From contig CAIIXF020000001.1 of the NCBI GenBank assembly GCA_903813345.2, positions 52,223,885 through 52,287,884 of the forward strand: 64,000 nt of DNA, read 5' to 3'. The position numbers and the translations under genes were made by a program. The notes beneath the pieces are model-generated. The model saw only the letters and a list, made by a program, of their open reading frames with translations, was not told where the DNA came from and did no database searches. Below are positions 1-11,611 of the stretch, piece after piece. The stretch comes from Owenia fusiformis. Its lineage: Eukaryota > Annelida > Polychaeta > Sabellida > Oweniidae. Position 1 is the stretch's first letter. Each line of letters begins with the position of its first letter.

Positions 1-26
1 AACAGGTCTTACCCCCCCCCCCCTCC

Positions 27-2797
27 CCCTTTCACACTAGTTCTCAACCGTTCTTTCCAGCTACAAAAATGTCGTATAGAAATAAAAATCTGGCTTTTGT
101 CGGGAAATATGTCTAAAATAATTAGCTACTTCGTTCATAAACAGTCTTCAAAACGTCCATCTCGCAGTTCATTCAGGTCGCATTGTGTCGGTGTTCACAC
201 GTAAGTAAGTGCAATTGATATCCGATTGCACAGCGTCGTTAACGCGTCCCTAGTAGGGTCGAAGTACGGCAATTACGTTCCGAGTCTAGTAGTTCATCTT
301 GTTCGAAGTACGTTGTCACACGATCTAATCGCAGAACGTTATGGTCGGCATCGAATTTTGAACGTTGCAGCTACGTTCGTTCAGACCACACACAGTTTAA
401 AGGCCCGGTCACACCGCCCGGACGTTGCTGGAGCGTTCCTTCAACGTTGAAAAAATTCATCAACGCTCGTCAACGCACACAAAATGGGGAAAAAACAAAA
501 ACACGGGCGTTGGCTTAGCGGTGCACCGCTGAAGCCGGCGTTGCTTTAGCGTTGGTTAAGCAGTTGCGAGCGGTAGCTAGCGTTTCTTTAGCGGTAATGC
601 GAGCGTTGGTATAGCGGCGTTCTGCGCATGAGAGCGTTGCCTCGGCGGGGGTATAAATAGCAACAGCGTTGGTTTAGCAGCATATCGCGTTTGACTACTG
701 GGAAATTATTTCAAGTGGGAAGTGTTTAAGAGTAAAGACCTTTATTGGAATTTGTAACTTTAACAAAAGTCCTTCAAGGATTAAAGAAGAAATGTTTTAA
801 ATCTTAAGTGCTTCTATTAATGTAATATGACATTAAGAATGAATAACATTACAATTTTCTTTAATAATCTCTCATATCATTTCAAACAAACAGATCACAA
901 TTTAATCATTGCATTTCCATTACTTGGAATCGATTTACGTTCAAATTGCTTTAACAATGTCAAATAACATTTACAGCAAAGTAATAATCATGACGCATGG
1001 CAAATTTTTGCATTGCTGTGCGCGCATCATCTTTTTGTAAAATACCATGACGAGTGCAACATTTTACAAGCTGCGCAAAAAATTCACAGATAATTTATTG
1101 AATTGCTTGACGTGAAAACACTAGGTATATACTATATTTGAATAAAGGTCTCAGTAAAAGTCTATTTGTATTAACATTTAATGAAAAACAAAAATCGCAT
1201 AATTCACCTTTTTAAAATCCAAAATCACAAACTTTGAGCGCTTAATTTAGGAATTTACAATGCAAAAAATTGAAATGCCAGACATGAATATATATCAAAT
1301 GTAAAATGCACAAGTGTCTCCACAGTGTTCTACACAGTGGTGCATTTCTCCACGTGTTTATAGCCAAATTCTGGTCACGCTCCGACACCTCTATACCAAC
1401 GCCAAAGCAAAGTTCATCGCCGCCATGGAACGCTGCGACAACGTCCGACACCGTTCCAACAACCCCATGTACGCTGATAAAACGCTAACAACCGCTCCAC
1501 CGACGTTTGTGCAACGTTTAATCGCCGCCCGGGCAACGCTGGCGAAGCAGCGGTGGTCCAGCGTTTAAGATTTCTGCGTTGGTCTAGCGGATTCAAGCGT
1601 CCACGAACTTGCGTCTAGCGGTGCCAAACTTTGACTGGGCGTTGGTGGAGCGGTCATAAACTTTGCCAGGGCGTAAAATTGTCCCTTTTCAACGCTCGCA
1701 ATATTTTGAGCAGCTCAAAACTTTTGGAGCGTTAGGATGGCCACTCGAGAAACATCCGCGTTGGCCGAGCGTTTACAGCGTTGCTTTAACGGATGCCAAC
1801 TTTTGTTAAACGGTGGTGAACGTTTACGAGCGTTGATGATTTTTTTCAACGTTCAAGGAACACTCCAGCAACGTTTAGGCGGTGTGACCGGGCCTTAAAA
1901 CCGGTTAAACAACGTTTTAAGGAACGCAGTTGCAACTATAGTTTTGTGTGATAGATATATTTTTGATAAGTCGTTTATATGCAGTCTTTAATACGTCCTT
2001 AATCCGTCTGCAGTATATTGCTATCAAGTTTAGATCGGATAAAATTGCGCGTTCATCTCGTCTTCACAACGTATCAAGCAGTTCAATTACGTCCTTAATC
2101 AGTTTAAACCCGTAATGCAATTAGTTCTACCTCGTTCTCAATACCTCGTTTGTAAATACTCCGTTTTCGAGAACGTATTGAGAACTAGTTTGATGTGATA
2201 TAGTACCCTACGAACGGAACCGTCGTAATTCGATCTTACTTGGGACGTATTCCGACGTTACATGCAATGCAAAGACGTACTAAAGGCTGCTTATGAACAA
2301 GTTAGCAAAATACCTATCACACCAAATTAGTTGCCACTGCGTTCTTCAAACCATTGGCGAACTGGTTTTAAACTGTGTGAGAACGAAAAGAACGTAGTTG
2401 CAACTTTCTACGGTCTAATTACGAACTTCATGGACGTGCTCGGACGGGAATGCGATTCCAAATTCGATGGCAACCATACCTTTCTGTAATTAGATCGTGT
2501 GCCAACGTACTTCAAACGAGATAACCTACTAGACTACAAACGTAATTACCGTACTTCGACCCTACTAGGGACCCGTAAATGACGTTGTGCAATCGGCTAT
2601 CAATTGCAGTATGTGGTCGACATGGTACGACCTGAACGAACTGCGAATGAGATGGACGTATTAAAGACTGTTTATGAACGAGAAAGCTAGTTTTTGACAT
2701 GTTTTCCGACCACAGCTAGATTTGACCAGTTTTACGACTATTTGTAGGACTGGATTTGGAAAGATTAACGGTTGAGAACGAGTTTGGTGTGACAGGG
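27..2797. mobile_element. Outer long-terminal-inverted-repeat element (non-autonomous DNA transposon)
   Basis: The left end (about 27-60, CCCTTTCACAC then GTTCTCAACCG) is matched in reverse complement at the right end (about 2765-2797). Similarity continues inward: the block around 130-185 (CATAAACAGTCTT, CGTCC, GCAGTTCATTCAGGTCG) returns inverted at about 2630-2680. The short peptide SLVGSKYGNYV is encoded on the plus strand near 245 and on the minus strand near 2550, which explains two spurious ORFs. No transposase frame was seen. A second foldback (402-1894) lies inside. A poly-C run (11-29) abuts the left end and hides any target-site duplication, so the boundaries are approximate. Confidence 0.7.
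402..1894. mobile_element. Inner foldback element with TTAA-type flanks
   Basis: Terminal inverted repeats begin GGCCCGGTCACACCGCC at 402 and end in the reverse complement at 1894. TTAAA flanks both sides (397-401 and 1895-1899), which can be read as a TTAA duplication with an AGGCCCGG terminus as in Kolobok/piggyBac-type elements. The arms (about 402-690 and 1560-1894) are full of a degenerate GCGTTGGTTTAGCG word on both strands. A TATA-like box (GGGTATAAATAG, about 649-660) sits at the inner edge of the left arm. The AT-rich middle (700-1290) shows no protein domain. It is inserted in the element at 27-2797. Confidence 0.75.
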
Positions 2798-3627
2798 AGG
2801 TTGTAAAAGAGTCATTACACTGTGCTCTCAAGTGGACAAAAGACTAATTTTTCAGAAATCGTCTCCCCTCATATTATTTAATGAGATTCCAATTTTTCAA
2901 AACGCAATTAGTGATTTATTTTGCCATAAACTTATCGATACTGATTAGATAACATAAATTAATGTCATTTTTAAAATACACCAGACATTGACTGAAATAT
3001 AGATCGTGTTCCTCAACGACACTCGTTGTTGGATACTGCCATTCTGAATTGAGGAAAATGGGTGAGAGAGATGCGTAGTTTTATGGAACAATAACAAGAT
3101 TGCAAGAATTATGAACAATAATCCTTTATTTTACTTGGGGAAAGAATTACTGTAAAACCTATGTATAGTGAATATTTTTGCCAAGAAAAAAGAAAAAAAA
3201 TCACAGTTGGTAGGTCAGATATTAAACAGGGCTAAAAGAGAGGAAGGAATGATCAATTTAATGGGTATTTTCTACCCATAACCCATGACACTCTGGCGAT
3301 AAGTTCTTGTTTTGTTGAAGTGAAAACTGACTTATTCTAAGTTGACTATCATCTGAATGGTTCATCCTTTTATTGTCTACTTTTAATCTCTTTGTAATTT
3401 TTTATAATCTCATTGTGATGATCCTTTAAATTTTGAATCCTTGACTTTATTGAATTAATTAAAGGACATTATAGAGTCAATTGAGGGTGATCATTTTAAT
3501 TTTAATTCAATTTTTTTTAATTGATGGAGATGTGAAAAATATTTGTTGGAATTTAGCAGATCAACGTAATAATAGTTAATCAGATTATCTCCAAAGCAAT
3601 CGATGTTTGACGAATATCCTGTCTTTC
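2798..3627. other. Intergenic, nothing recognised
   Basis: AT-rich sequence between two foldback elements. No ORF with recognisable domains, RNA gene or clear repeat was seen. Confidence 0.6.
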
Positions 3628-4305
3628 AAAATTTTTATTTACTTACCCTGCGATATAATTACTTATAATATTAATGGAAACGTAACTTGACTTTATTTCC
3701 AATACCTCCAAATTTTACCAATTTTTTTCCTCAAGTACTCAGTTCGAAAATTGATGATTTTGATGAATTTCTGAAAATCGTCATCCCCATGTAAACCAAG
3801 GGGAAATGGTGGGTTTGGGGCAAATCAGAAATCAGGATATCTATTCAGTAGATATTCAGCAAAAAATATTGAATTGTCTAACTTTTGTTGTACACTCAAT
3901 GTTTAGTTTACTTGATGAATACTAAAGTTACAGAGCTACAAAGTCATTTTTGAAAATCATTTTTCGCCTCCTGTGTTATTTCAATGGGAGAGGTTTTTGA
4001 AAAACAATTTTGACTTTAAAGACCTATATCTTTGTAGAACCTGAAGAAACGTATCAATTTTTCGTTAAATAAAGTTAGCAAGTTCAATTGGCTACCTCAA
4101 ATGACTTGCGGCAAACCTACCATTTCCCATTGGTTAACACGGGAGTGTCAATTTTCAAAAAGTCATCAAATTTATCATCAATTTTCGACCTATTGTAATT
4201 GAGGAAAAAGTTGAGAAAATTTGGAGGTATTGGAAATCAATTCAAGTTACGTTTCTATTAATATCATAAGTATTTTCATCGCAGGTTAAGTAAATAAAAA
4301 TTCAA
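3628..4305. repeat. Foldback (inverted-repeat) element
   Basis: The left arm from about 3628 (TTTTTATTTACTTACCCTGCG, then TTAATGGAAACGTAACTTGA) is matched in reverse complement at 4235-4305 (TCAAGTTACGTTTCTATTAA, then CGCAGGTTAAGTAAATAAAAA). The inner parts also pair: the AAATTTGGAGGTATTGGAAA stretch near 4220 matches about 3695-3720, and the CCATTTCCC region near 4120 matches 3800. No coding capacity. The element is diverged and its exact ends are uncertain. Confidence 0.65.
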
Positions 4306-4980
4306 ACGTAAAAAGGCTTTAACACGTAGTTCAATGGGGGAGCTAAGGTTGCCAAACTTATGGAGGGGAGTGTACTTTGAAGTGGTCCCTTAAGTGCCGA
4401 ACAAGAACTCATGTTACAAATGGCAACATTCAGGCACGTCAGAGTAATAGAGACGCATTGATGGCCATGGATTATTTGATTTAATCACGCATTTTCATGT
4501 AATTGAAGCTTTTGAGATCGGGTTGCAACATTTTTACTCTTTATCAAATGACTTTTATAGTCTTGGGCCTACTCAAATATATGATGCATCGACATTGACT
4601 TGACCGTTGATGTCAAACGTGACATTCGTGACAAGTCTTTATTTTTCATTAATACATCATATATTTAAATCAAATATGAGCCGGGGGACGAGAAAAGGAA
4701 TCTTGTCACAGCTTTGTTCAATATTTTGATTGTTTTATCTTTAAAAGCACAAATGAGCCATGACTTATGTCTAAACAATCTTTCATTGCAGATATCTGTA
4801 CCAAAAAGACGGATATGAATTTAGCACATTTTTCTCTTAATCTTGGGCACATTTTTGGCTCTGTAGCACAATTGTGATTTTGGTGATAAGACCGGTTTTC
4901 CCGTGCTGAGGCACAAAGGCTTACTTGTAAGCGCAACATGTTTCTAGCCTAGCGCAACTATCCCTAATTTTGTAGCTTAG
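4306..4980. other. Intergenic, small imperfect inverted repeat only
   Basis: The only structure seen is a short inverted pair around 4576-4665 (AAATATATGATGCA against TACATCATATATTT). The ORF on the minus strand at 4718-4939 has no recognisable domain. Confidence 0.5.
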
Positions 4981-5420
4981 GGGAAAGTTGTACCCAAATA
5001 TATTTAGGTAATATACCTTCTGTAAACTACACGCAAAAGTTTAGACAATTTAAGTGCAAAATTTAGAGCTGTGATACTTTAGATGATAAGTGAAAAATGT
5101 ATAGTAACTTATTTTCCATTCAAAATTACTGCATGCTCTAAAGCTTACTTTAACATTACAGTAATAAGAGATAATTGCTATTTAGAATACTTACGACGGA
5201 TAAGTATCGTGTGCATTTTCACAGGCTGGTATCGAAAGATTTGTCCACTGTGACGGAGCAAATATATTTAGGTTAATATACCTTGAAGTTCTGTAAACTA
5301 CACGCAAAAGTTTAGACAATTTAAGTGCATTTAGAGCTGTGATACTTTAGATGATATTAAGTGGAAAATGTATAGTAACTTATTTTCCATTCAAAATGAC
5401 TGCATGCTCTAAAGCTTATT
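4981..5420. repeat. Direct duplication of about 170 bp
   Basis: The block starting near 4993 (AAATATATTTAGGTAATATACC, then TTCTGTAAACTACACGCAAAAG, TTTAGACAATTTAAGTGC, ending near 5165 with GCATGCTCTAAAGCTT) is repeated in the same orientation from 5258 to about 5420 with small indels. Between the copies, 5214-5257 holds a truncated copy of the CACAGGYTGGTATCG terminus of the element at 6400-7181. Confidence 0.75.
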
Positions 5421-5674
5421 CAAACATGACCGTGCTCTAATTGAATTTCTCAACCAATCAGAATGCAGCATAGCCAATATAGAACGCTCTCTAATTCCCC
5501 ATAGATGCACGACCGTGCTCTATCCAATCATCCAGGAATCTACGTATTGTATTTGCATTGTGACGTCACACCTGGGAATGGCGAAAATAACAGCGAGCTC
5601 GAGTTTGGTGTATCTCATGTAGCTCCAATCCCCAATTCTCTGAACAATGTTTTCATTTTTTATATGTTTGAATC

Positions 5675-5832
5675 GGAATAAATAATGATAGGCCATTCAA
5701 TATGGTGAAATTCAGCACTCGTTGGACAGAATGTCAGTACAAATGCACTCACCTTCGGTTCGTGCTTTGTACGACATTCTGTCAAACTCGTGCTGAATTT
5801 CAACATATTGAATGGCCTATCATTATTTATTC
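5675..5832. mobile_element. Hairpin MITE, copy 1
   Basis: A 158-bp near-palindrome: GGAATAAATAATGATAGGCC at the left end and its reverse complement at the right. The central loop contains CACCTTCGGTTCGTGC. A shorter second copy lies at 6224-6345. Both are followed or preceded by the same flanking block (GACCGTGCTCTA, then CTCAACCAATCAGAATGCAG; 5427-5520 and 5843-5945), so the pair arose with a local duplication. Confidence 0.75.
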
Positions 5833-6223
5833 CTTAATTCAAACATGACCGTGCTCTATTCGAATTTCTCAACCAATCAGAATGCAGCATAGCCAATATA
5901 GAACGTTCTCTAATTCTCCATAGATGCACGACCATGCTCTATTTAATCTGCAATTTGCATTGTTTTGAGTGACGTCACATCTCAGCTGCACATCTGGGGC
6001 TCTGTCCGGGGATAGCTGTTCTTTTTTACTCCTTATTTATTTTTATTTTATCAACACCCCATGTTTGCATACACCGTATAAAATCTAAAACGGGGAGTAA
6101 AATAGAACAGCCCAAACAAATTCTAAAATTTTTCAGGCCGACTTCAGAATCTTGTTAGCATGCGTATTCTTCCTTCATGCCCGTTCCACAGACACGGCTT
6201 TTACTAATTTTTATGTTTGAATC

Positions 6224-6345
6224 GGAATAAATAATGATAGGCCATTCAATATGGTGAAATTCACCTTCGGTTCGTGCTTTGTACAACATCCTGTCCAACT
6301 CGTGCTGAATTTCACCATATTGAATGGCCTATGATTATTTATTCC
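6224..6345. mobile_element. Hairpin MITE, copy 2 (shortened)
   Basis: A 122-bp palindrome with the same GGAATAAATAATGATAGGCC ends as the copy at 5675-5832. Part of the left arm is missing, so the loop is smaller. Confidence 0.75.
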
Positions 6346-6399
6346 TTAACTTAAACATTACAGTAATAAGAGATAATGGATAGGTATCGTGTGCATTTT

Positions 6400-7181
6400 C
6401 ACAGGTTGGTATCGAAAGATTTGTCCGCTGTGACGGAGCATGCTATTTTTCATAAAAACACTAGGAATACTTCACAAATTATTTTTTACTCATATCTTTC
6501 CTTATATCAAGGAAAATTACTCACTCCATGCAATGGATATATCATTTGCTGGTTACCTTCACTTCTGTTTGAAGTCAAATAACGCTAGGAGTAAAAGCTA
6601 TTGAAAACGGCTCCAGAGTAGCATACTCTAAAATGTACCATTTCTTTTTTAACTTTTTAATGGCATAATATAGTGACACGATAATATTTACATATGTTTT
6701 CAGTAAACTCTGAATGTATTAATGAGATCTGGATGTATTGGGTCTTTTTAATTTGTCATTAAAAAAATGTGTCGGCTGTGACGGAGCAGTTTCACAGTTC
6801 ATATTTGCAAATGCTCCGTCACAGCGGACAAAACAAAAATTAATAAAAAGATTCAATACATCAACATCTCATTAATACATTAAGAGTTGTGCTAAAAACA
6901 TATGTAAATTTTATCGTGTCATTATATCATGCCATCAAAAAGTGGTACATCTTGGAGTATGATACTCTGGCGCCATTTTCAGTAGCTTTTCCTCCTAGTG
7001 ATGGGACTTCAAACAGAAGTGAAATTTACCCGCAAATGATATATCCATTACATGGAGTAAGACAATTTCTTTGGTAAAACGAAACATACGTGTTAAAAAT
7101 AAATTGTAAAGTATTCTTAGTGGTTTTATGAAAAATAACGTGCTCCGTCACAGCGGACAAATCTTTCGATACCAGCCTGTG
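6400..7181. mobile_element. Foldback element with CAC termini and 5-bp TSD
   Basis: Long inverted repeats: CACAGGTTGGTATCG at 6400 and its near-exact reverse complement ending at 7181, with arms pairing to a centre near 6808 (the TGTGACGGAGCA word recurs in both orientations at 6430, 6775, 6822 and 7140). The sequence ATTTT lies immediately outside both ends (6395-6399 and 7182-7186), a clean 5-bp target-site duplication. Frames inside are mirror-image shadows of the arms. The CAC terminus plus 5-bp duplication resembles Transib-type elements; the family assignment is inference. Confidence 0.75.
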
Positions 7182-7186
7182 ATTTT

Positions 7187-10100
7187 GAGATATAAAAATA
7201 GAAAGTAATACTGATTTGTTGTGATTTTCAAATGATTTCAGAAATCTAAGCAAATATATAAAAATTTGTGTCGATTAAATATTTAGAGATTTCGCGACTC
7301 AATTATATCTTGTTTATTATTCCCATATACTTATAACGTTTAACTTATGAAGCGTTTGAATACGTCATCATTTATTGCTCAGCTCCATATGTCCATAAGT
7401 GTGATATTCTTGCGTATAGGCGACGATTGAGAGAAAACTTCGGTTATTGTGAAGGCAATTTTGATATCATATTCAAAAAAATGAAATATAGACGTCATTA
7501 TATCATACTAAAACTATATCCATAGATATATTTGACATTAAAAGAAATGAATAGCCAGTAGGCTGTAATACAAATAGAAAAAATAGTTGGACAAACTGCT
7601 TCTTTGAAAGCTAGACCTCTTAGTTTCCATCTCTTAATGAGCTTTGACTTCTCATCTCTGAGCTGTGATTAACTGCCAGCCTATGGGTTTCATGGTACAA
7701 TGACTATCAAAGATTGAAAAATACTTTGAAAGACAATGAAGCTACTATTAAAAGTGGGTGATCAAAGACTCGACAAGATGCGCAAAATTCGAAATGTCGG
7801 AGGAAAGGTATGTTTGTTTCTCTTCTCCTTACCACCTTAACGTCATTTTACCTACAGATGGTATTCCATATGCTGTATAAGAGACTCAAGAGACTCAGGA
7901 TTCAGTAATTGGCTCAACCGAAATACCTGAACTGAGTTGATAAATGAAGCAAAATCAGAAAACTGCCGAACGAAAATGTATATTTCACCAAATTTTCTGT
8001 TTTTAGGTTACCCAAACCACAAAATTGGCATGTCTATGGTTAATGTACGTAATACTTAACATTACATGCATATCAGTCGTTCCAACTCCCCTTCATTATC
8101 GAGTAAGAAGGATGTTATGAAAACAATTTATGATCAGCCAAGTGAGTGATTTTACCATGTGGATTCTAATGATATGTCCTTTGCATTTCAGAGTGGTTTG
8201 GTTTACATAATTTGACTGTCCTTCATTTCGAACTCCTAAATTTCAAATCATTATAAACCACCTTGTAGAACATCATGAAGTAAAGAGATGAAGATGAGAA
8301 AGATTTCTGAAAATAGAGGCAAATTTAGAGTGATAACAAGAAATTTTTCTGGAATAATACCAAATGAAGTAAAATCAATAAATAAACACATACTTGTAGA
8401 AAGTGATGAATTTATTACAATTTAGGTGATTGACAATAATCAAATGAAATCATCCAAAATCTCTGATTCAACTGATACAAAATAAAAAAAAATTACCATA
8501 ATTAGAGATAATAGCATGGTCTTTATTTCACACTTTGTAGAGTTTCCCTAAAAAGTCCCACTTGGCGTTTATTTTGCATTCGATTACATACAATTCTAAA
8601 ATTCTCAAGCTAATCACCGATAGACTTTTATTTGAAAATTGATCAATAAATCTACTGAATATTGAACTTTAAGGAGCTTTCCCTTATACCCGTCATTTAT
8701 ATATGACCCAAGTTAGCCACCTCGTGGTGAAACTGGGAACTGACTACTGGCATCTACCGGAGATAATTACGTCATTACATTTTAGTATAACTTATAACTT
8801 GATACCTTGCTGCAAAAGAATGATTTAACTCCCCAATGAAATAGATAATGTACAATTCAGATTTTATATTTTATAAGTTTATTATTAGGCCCCATGTCCA
8901 AAACAGGCACAACCATGACAATGGGCGATACTGTGACATGCATTTTCATTCATAATTTATTCAATTCTTGCATTACAATTCGACAATCATCTTGGATGCC
9001 AAGGTGTTAACTTCTCGTTCCTTGGAATCAGAGGGTAAAATAAATGGACTGGAATGGGACTTTAAAACTGTTCCACTTATAAGGTGTTACGCTTCAAGAT
9101 GTGTTTCACTTAGCAGGTTTACTGTACAGTGTACATTTCATTAAATGGTAATGTATTCAAACCTAGGCAGAAACAAAATGTACGCACACATAGTGACCAT
9201 TTAATTGACTGAATCGGTGAGAACCGAAGTTCAATACTGGGGCATACTTTGTAACGTCACGAGTGATGAATAATTGCGCTTTTCTGTAAAATTCTCAATG
9301 AAAAGACGTCAAAAAGCTACATGGGACATTTTTGTACCTTTTCCTTTCGCATCGTTTGACAAGTTATCATGTTTGAAAATGTTTGAAATTTTCCACGATC
9401 AAAATATATTAAAAACCTATTTCTAAAATGTTTTTATTTTGATATATTTCTTAATTTTAATGCGTGCACGTAATGTCTGGATTTCAAGTTTACGCATTTT
9501 TAAGCTAAAAATACTAAGTGGGACATTTTTCGTACCCTACATATCATTTGATATTTAAGAAATTTGAAGGAAATTTAATAATTTTTCTTCAGATTTATTA
9601 ATTTTAGCCAAAACCTTGTTTCTAATTTTAATTTCAGCCTTTAAAAGTAATTAATTCTAAAATGAATGGCATTTTGCGTACCTAGGGGTCGTCAAAATAC
9701 CCAGCGTGACGGCCTTTGGATTTTGTTTGAAGTTGAAAAATTGGCGTCACATTCCATTGTTACCTTAAAACTAATGACGTCATAATAAAGATCATTGTCT
9801 CAGGAAGTGATTCATACCTGTCTCATCAAAATTGATGACAAAAAAAATGATTCTACATCATTTTGAAAAATAGCGCGCAATATTATTGGGACGGGCGCTT
9901 GTAACAATTCTGAGTTCTAACCTATTTATTTAGCTCAAATTTAAGCGATCTCCGTGCGAACGGGGGTACCCTGTCGCACGTTTTAAGGGTCTTTTGGTCG
10001 CAATCGCTGCGACGTCGCACACAATAATTACTCATCGCTTCTGCGAATGTTTGATGAATAAGACGTGATCGCCAAAAGTGCCCCTTGCGACGTCGGTGCG

Positions 10101-11611
10101 ACTGCGATCGGCTTGCGATAGTTTGATGAATAAGGCCTCTGAACGGTGATGTACATGTTTTTAGACATACTTTTTGGAAGAAATCCCATTTTTCTTCTCG
10201 TGAAAAGCATGTATGAAAAGGGCATATGGTTTGCTGAAACTCACGCTATAGGCTGATCCATTCGTTTCTGTGTTAGAATATTTATTCCATGTTATTTAAG
10301 AGCGGAAACGTGAATTTCATCATGGTAAAACGGAAGCCCAAGACCCTACCTAAGTATTAAAAATAAAAGAGAGTAAAAATGTTCTATTGTTTTTGATATT
10401 TTTAAGCTTTTTGAATAAAATAACACATGTTACATAGCATTTATATCTTTACATCGTAAAATCAATAACATTTACGAAAAAATGGTCAAACTGATATATA
10501 TTTCTCAAAGCATATGGGTGTTCTTGTTCCTACAAAACCTAATTGAATCACCAGTAGCCTGTAATATAAACACAAATAAATCTTTTAAAAATAACCGTTA
10601 CAAAATATTTGAATTTTGCGCATCTTGTCGAGTCTTTGATCACGCACTTTTAATAGTAGACGATCACTGTACATACAGTGAATTCCCGAGGTCATCGGAC
10701 GTGGATTTGAACGAAAAGCAGAAATTTGGAATAAATCGAATTAAGAAACAAAACGAAGTCAAATTGCCAAATAAATCTGCTTATATAAAGATTCAAGTAG
10801 TAGTTTATCTTATTGCTTTCAGCATGTTAAATTCTGAGTACCCCGCACACAAATGAAGAATCGTTTCATGTTTCTTATTCAATAGTGCCGATATCTATTC
10901 TCATTGTGTTCAGAATCATCCTAGGCAATAGTATAGTTTCTAAATAGCTAAATAACGCTGAATAAAGCTGACATAATAGATGTCACCTTTGTTCATCTTG
11001 GGCCAACCTTCCATTGAGTTCTATGCTAAAAGCTTGCGATTAGTCACTTAATTTCATGATTTATCAAAGAGTGCTAGTTAAATCTGTCTGAAATTTGAAT
11101 GGCATACTATTAAATGACCCTGTCAATGAACATATTGTGATTAAACATGAAAATGTTGGTTGCCATACGATTAAACCATGGTTTTAAAGAATTTTAGCAT
11201 AACATCAATGGAGATTTGGCCCAAGTTTTTTTAAATGTCATGGAGAATGATTTAAATGACATAAATGTGTAAATCAAAGCTATTATTGTAGGAAACATAT
11301 CACTGAATTCAAATATGCTATTAAAAAGAAAGAAAAGTAAGTCATTAGAGGTAAAATGTGCAAATCTCTTAAAATCTCAAGAAAAACGAGAATTAGCGAG
11401 ATTTCAAAATCATTTAGAAACTCCTCTATTCCTAATAAACTATTTGAATATCAAGTATCCCTATATCATCATCTTGCACACTTGAATTTCTTTGCATCCG
11501 ACGTAAGCCGAGTGGAACGAGGACTACCATAGAAAAAGGAGTATTCAATTTGGCCGTTTACAACCGCCATCTAACATTTCTTCACGACTTGTTCAGGAAT
11601 GAATGGAGCAT
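7187..11611. other. Intergenic with old dispersed repeats
   Basis: No gene recognised. Fragments seen: a copy of the dispersed GCCACCTSGTGGTGAAACTGG element (about 8680-8745), a pair of GTGGGACATTTTT boxes (9325 and 9513), a GC-richer CGTCGCA/TGCGACGT cluster (9948-10135), and a motif (GATCAAAGACTCGACAAGATGCGC, near 7756) that recurs inverted near 10618. That inverted copy lies inside the 124-codon ORF at 10482-10856, which argues against the ORF being a gene. Confidence 0.5.

Noticed and set aside
226-2700. ORFs sharing SLVGSKYGNYV on opposite strands
   Set aside because: They are the inverted arms of the 27-2797 element; no conserved protein family.
10482-10856. 124-codon plus-strand ORF
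   Set aside because: No domain; it contains an inverted copy of a repeat also seen near 7756, so it lies in repeat-derived sequence.
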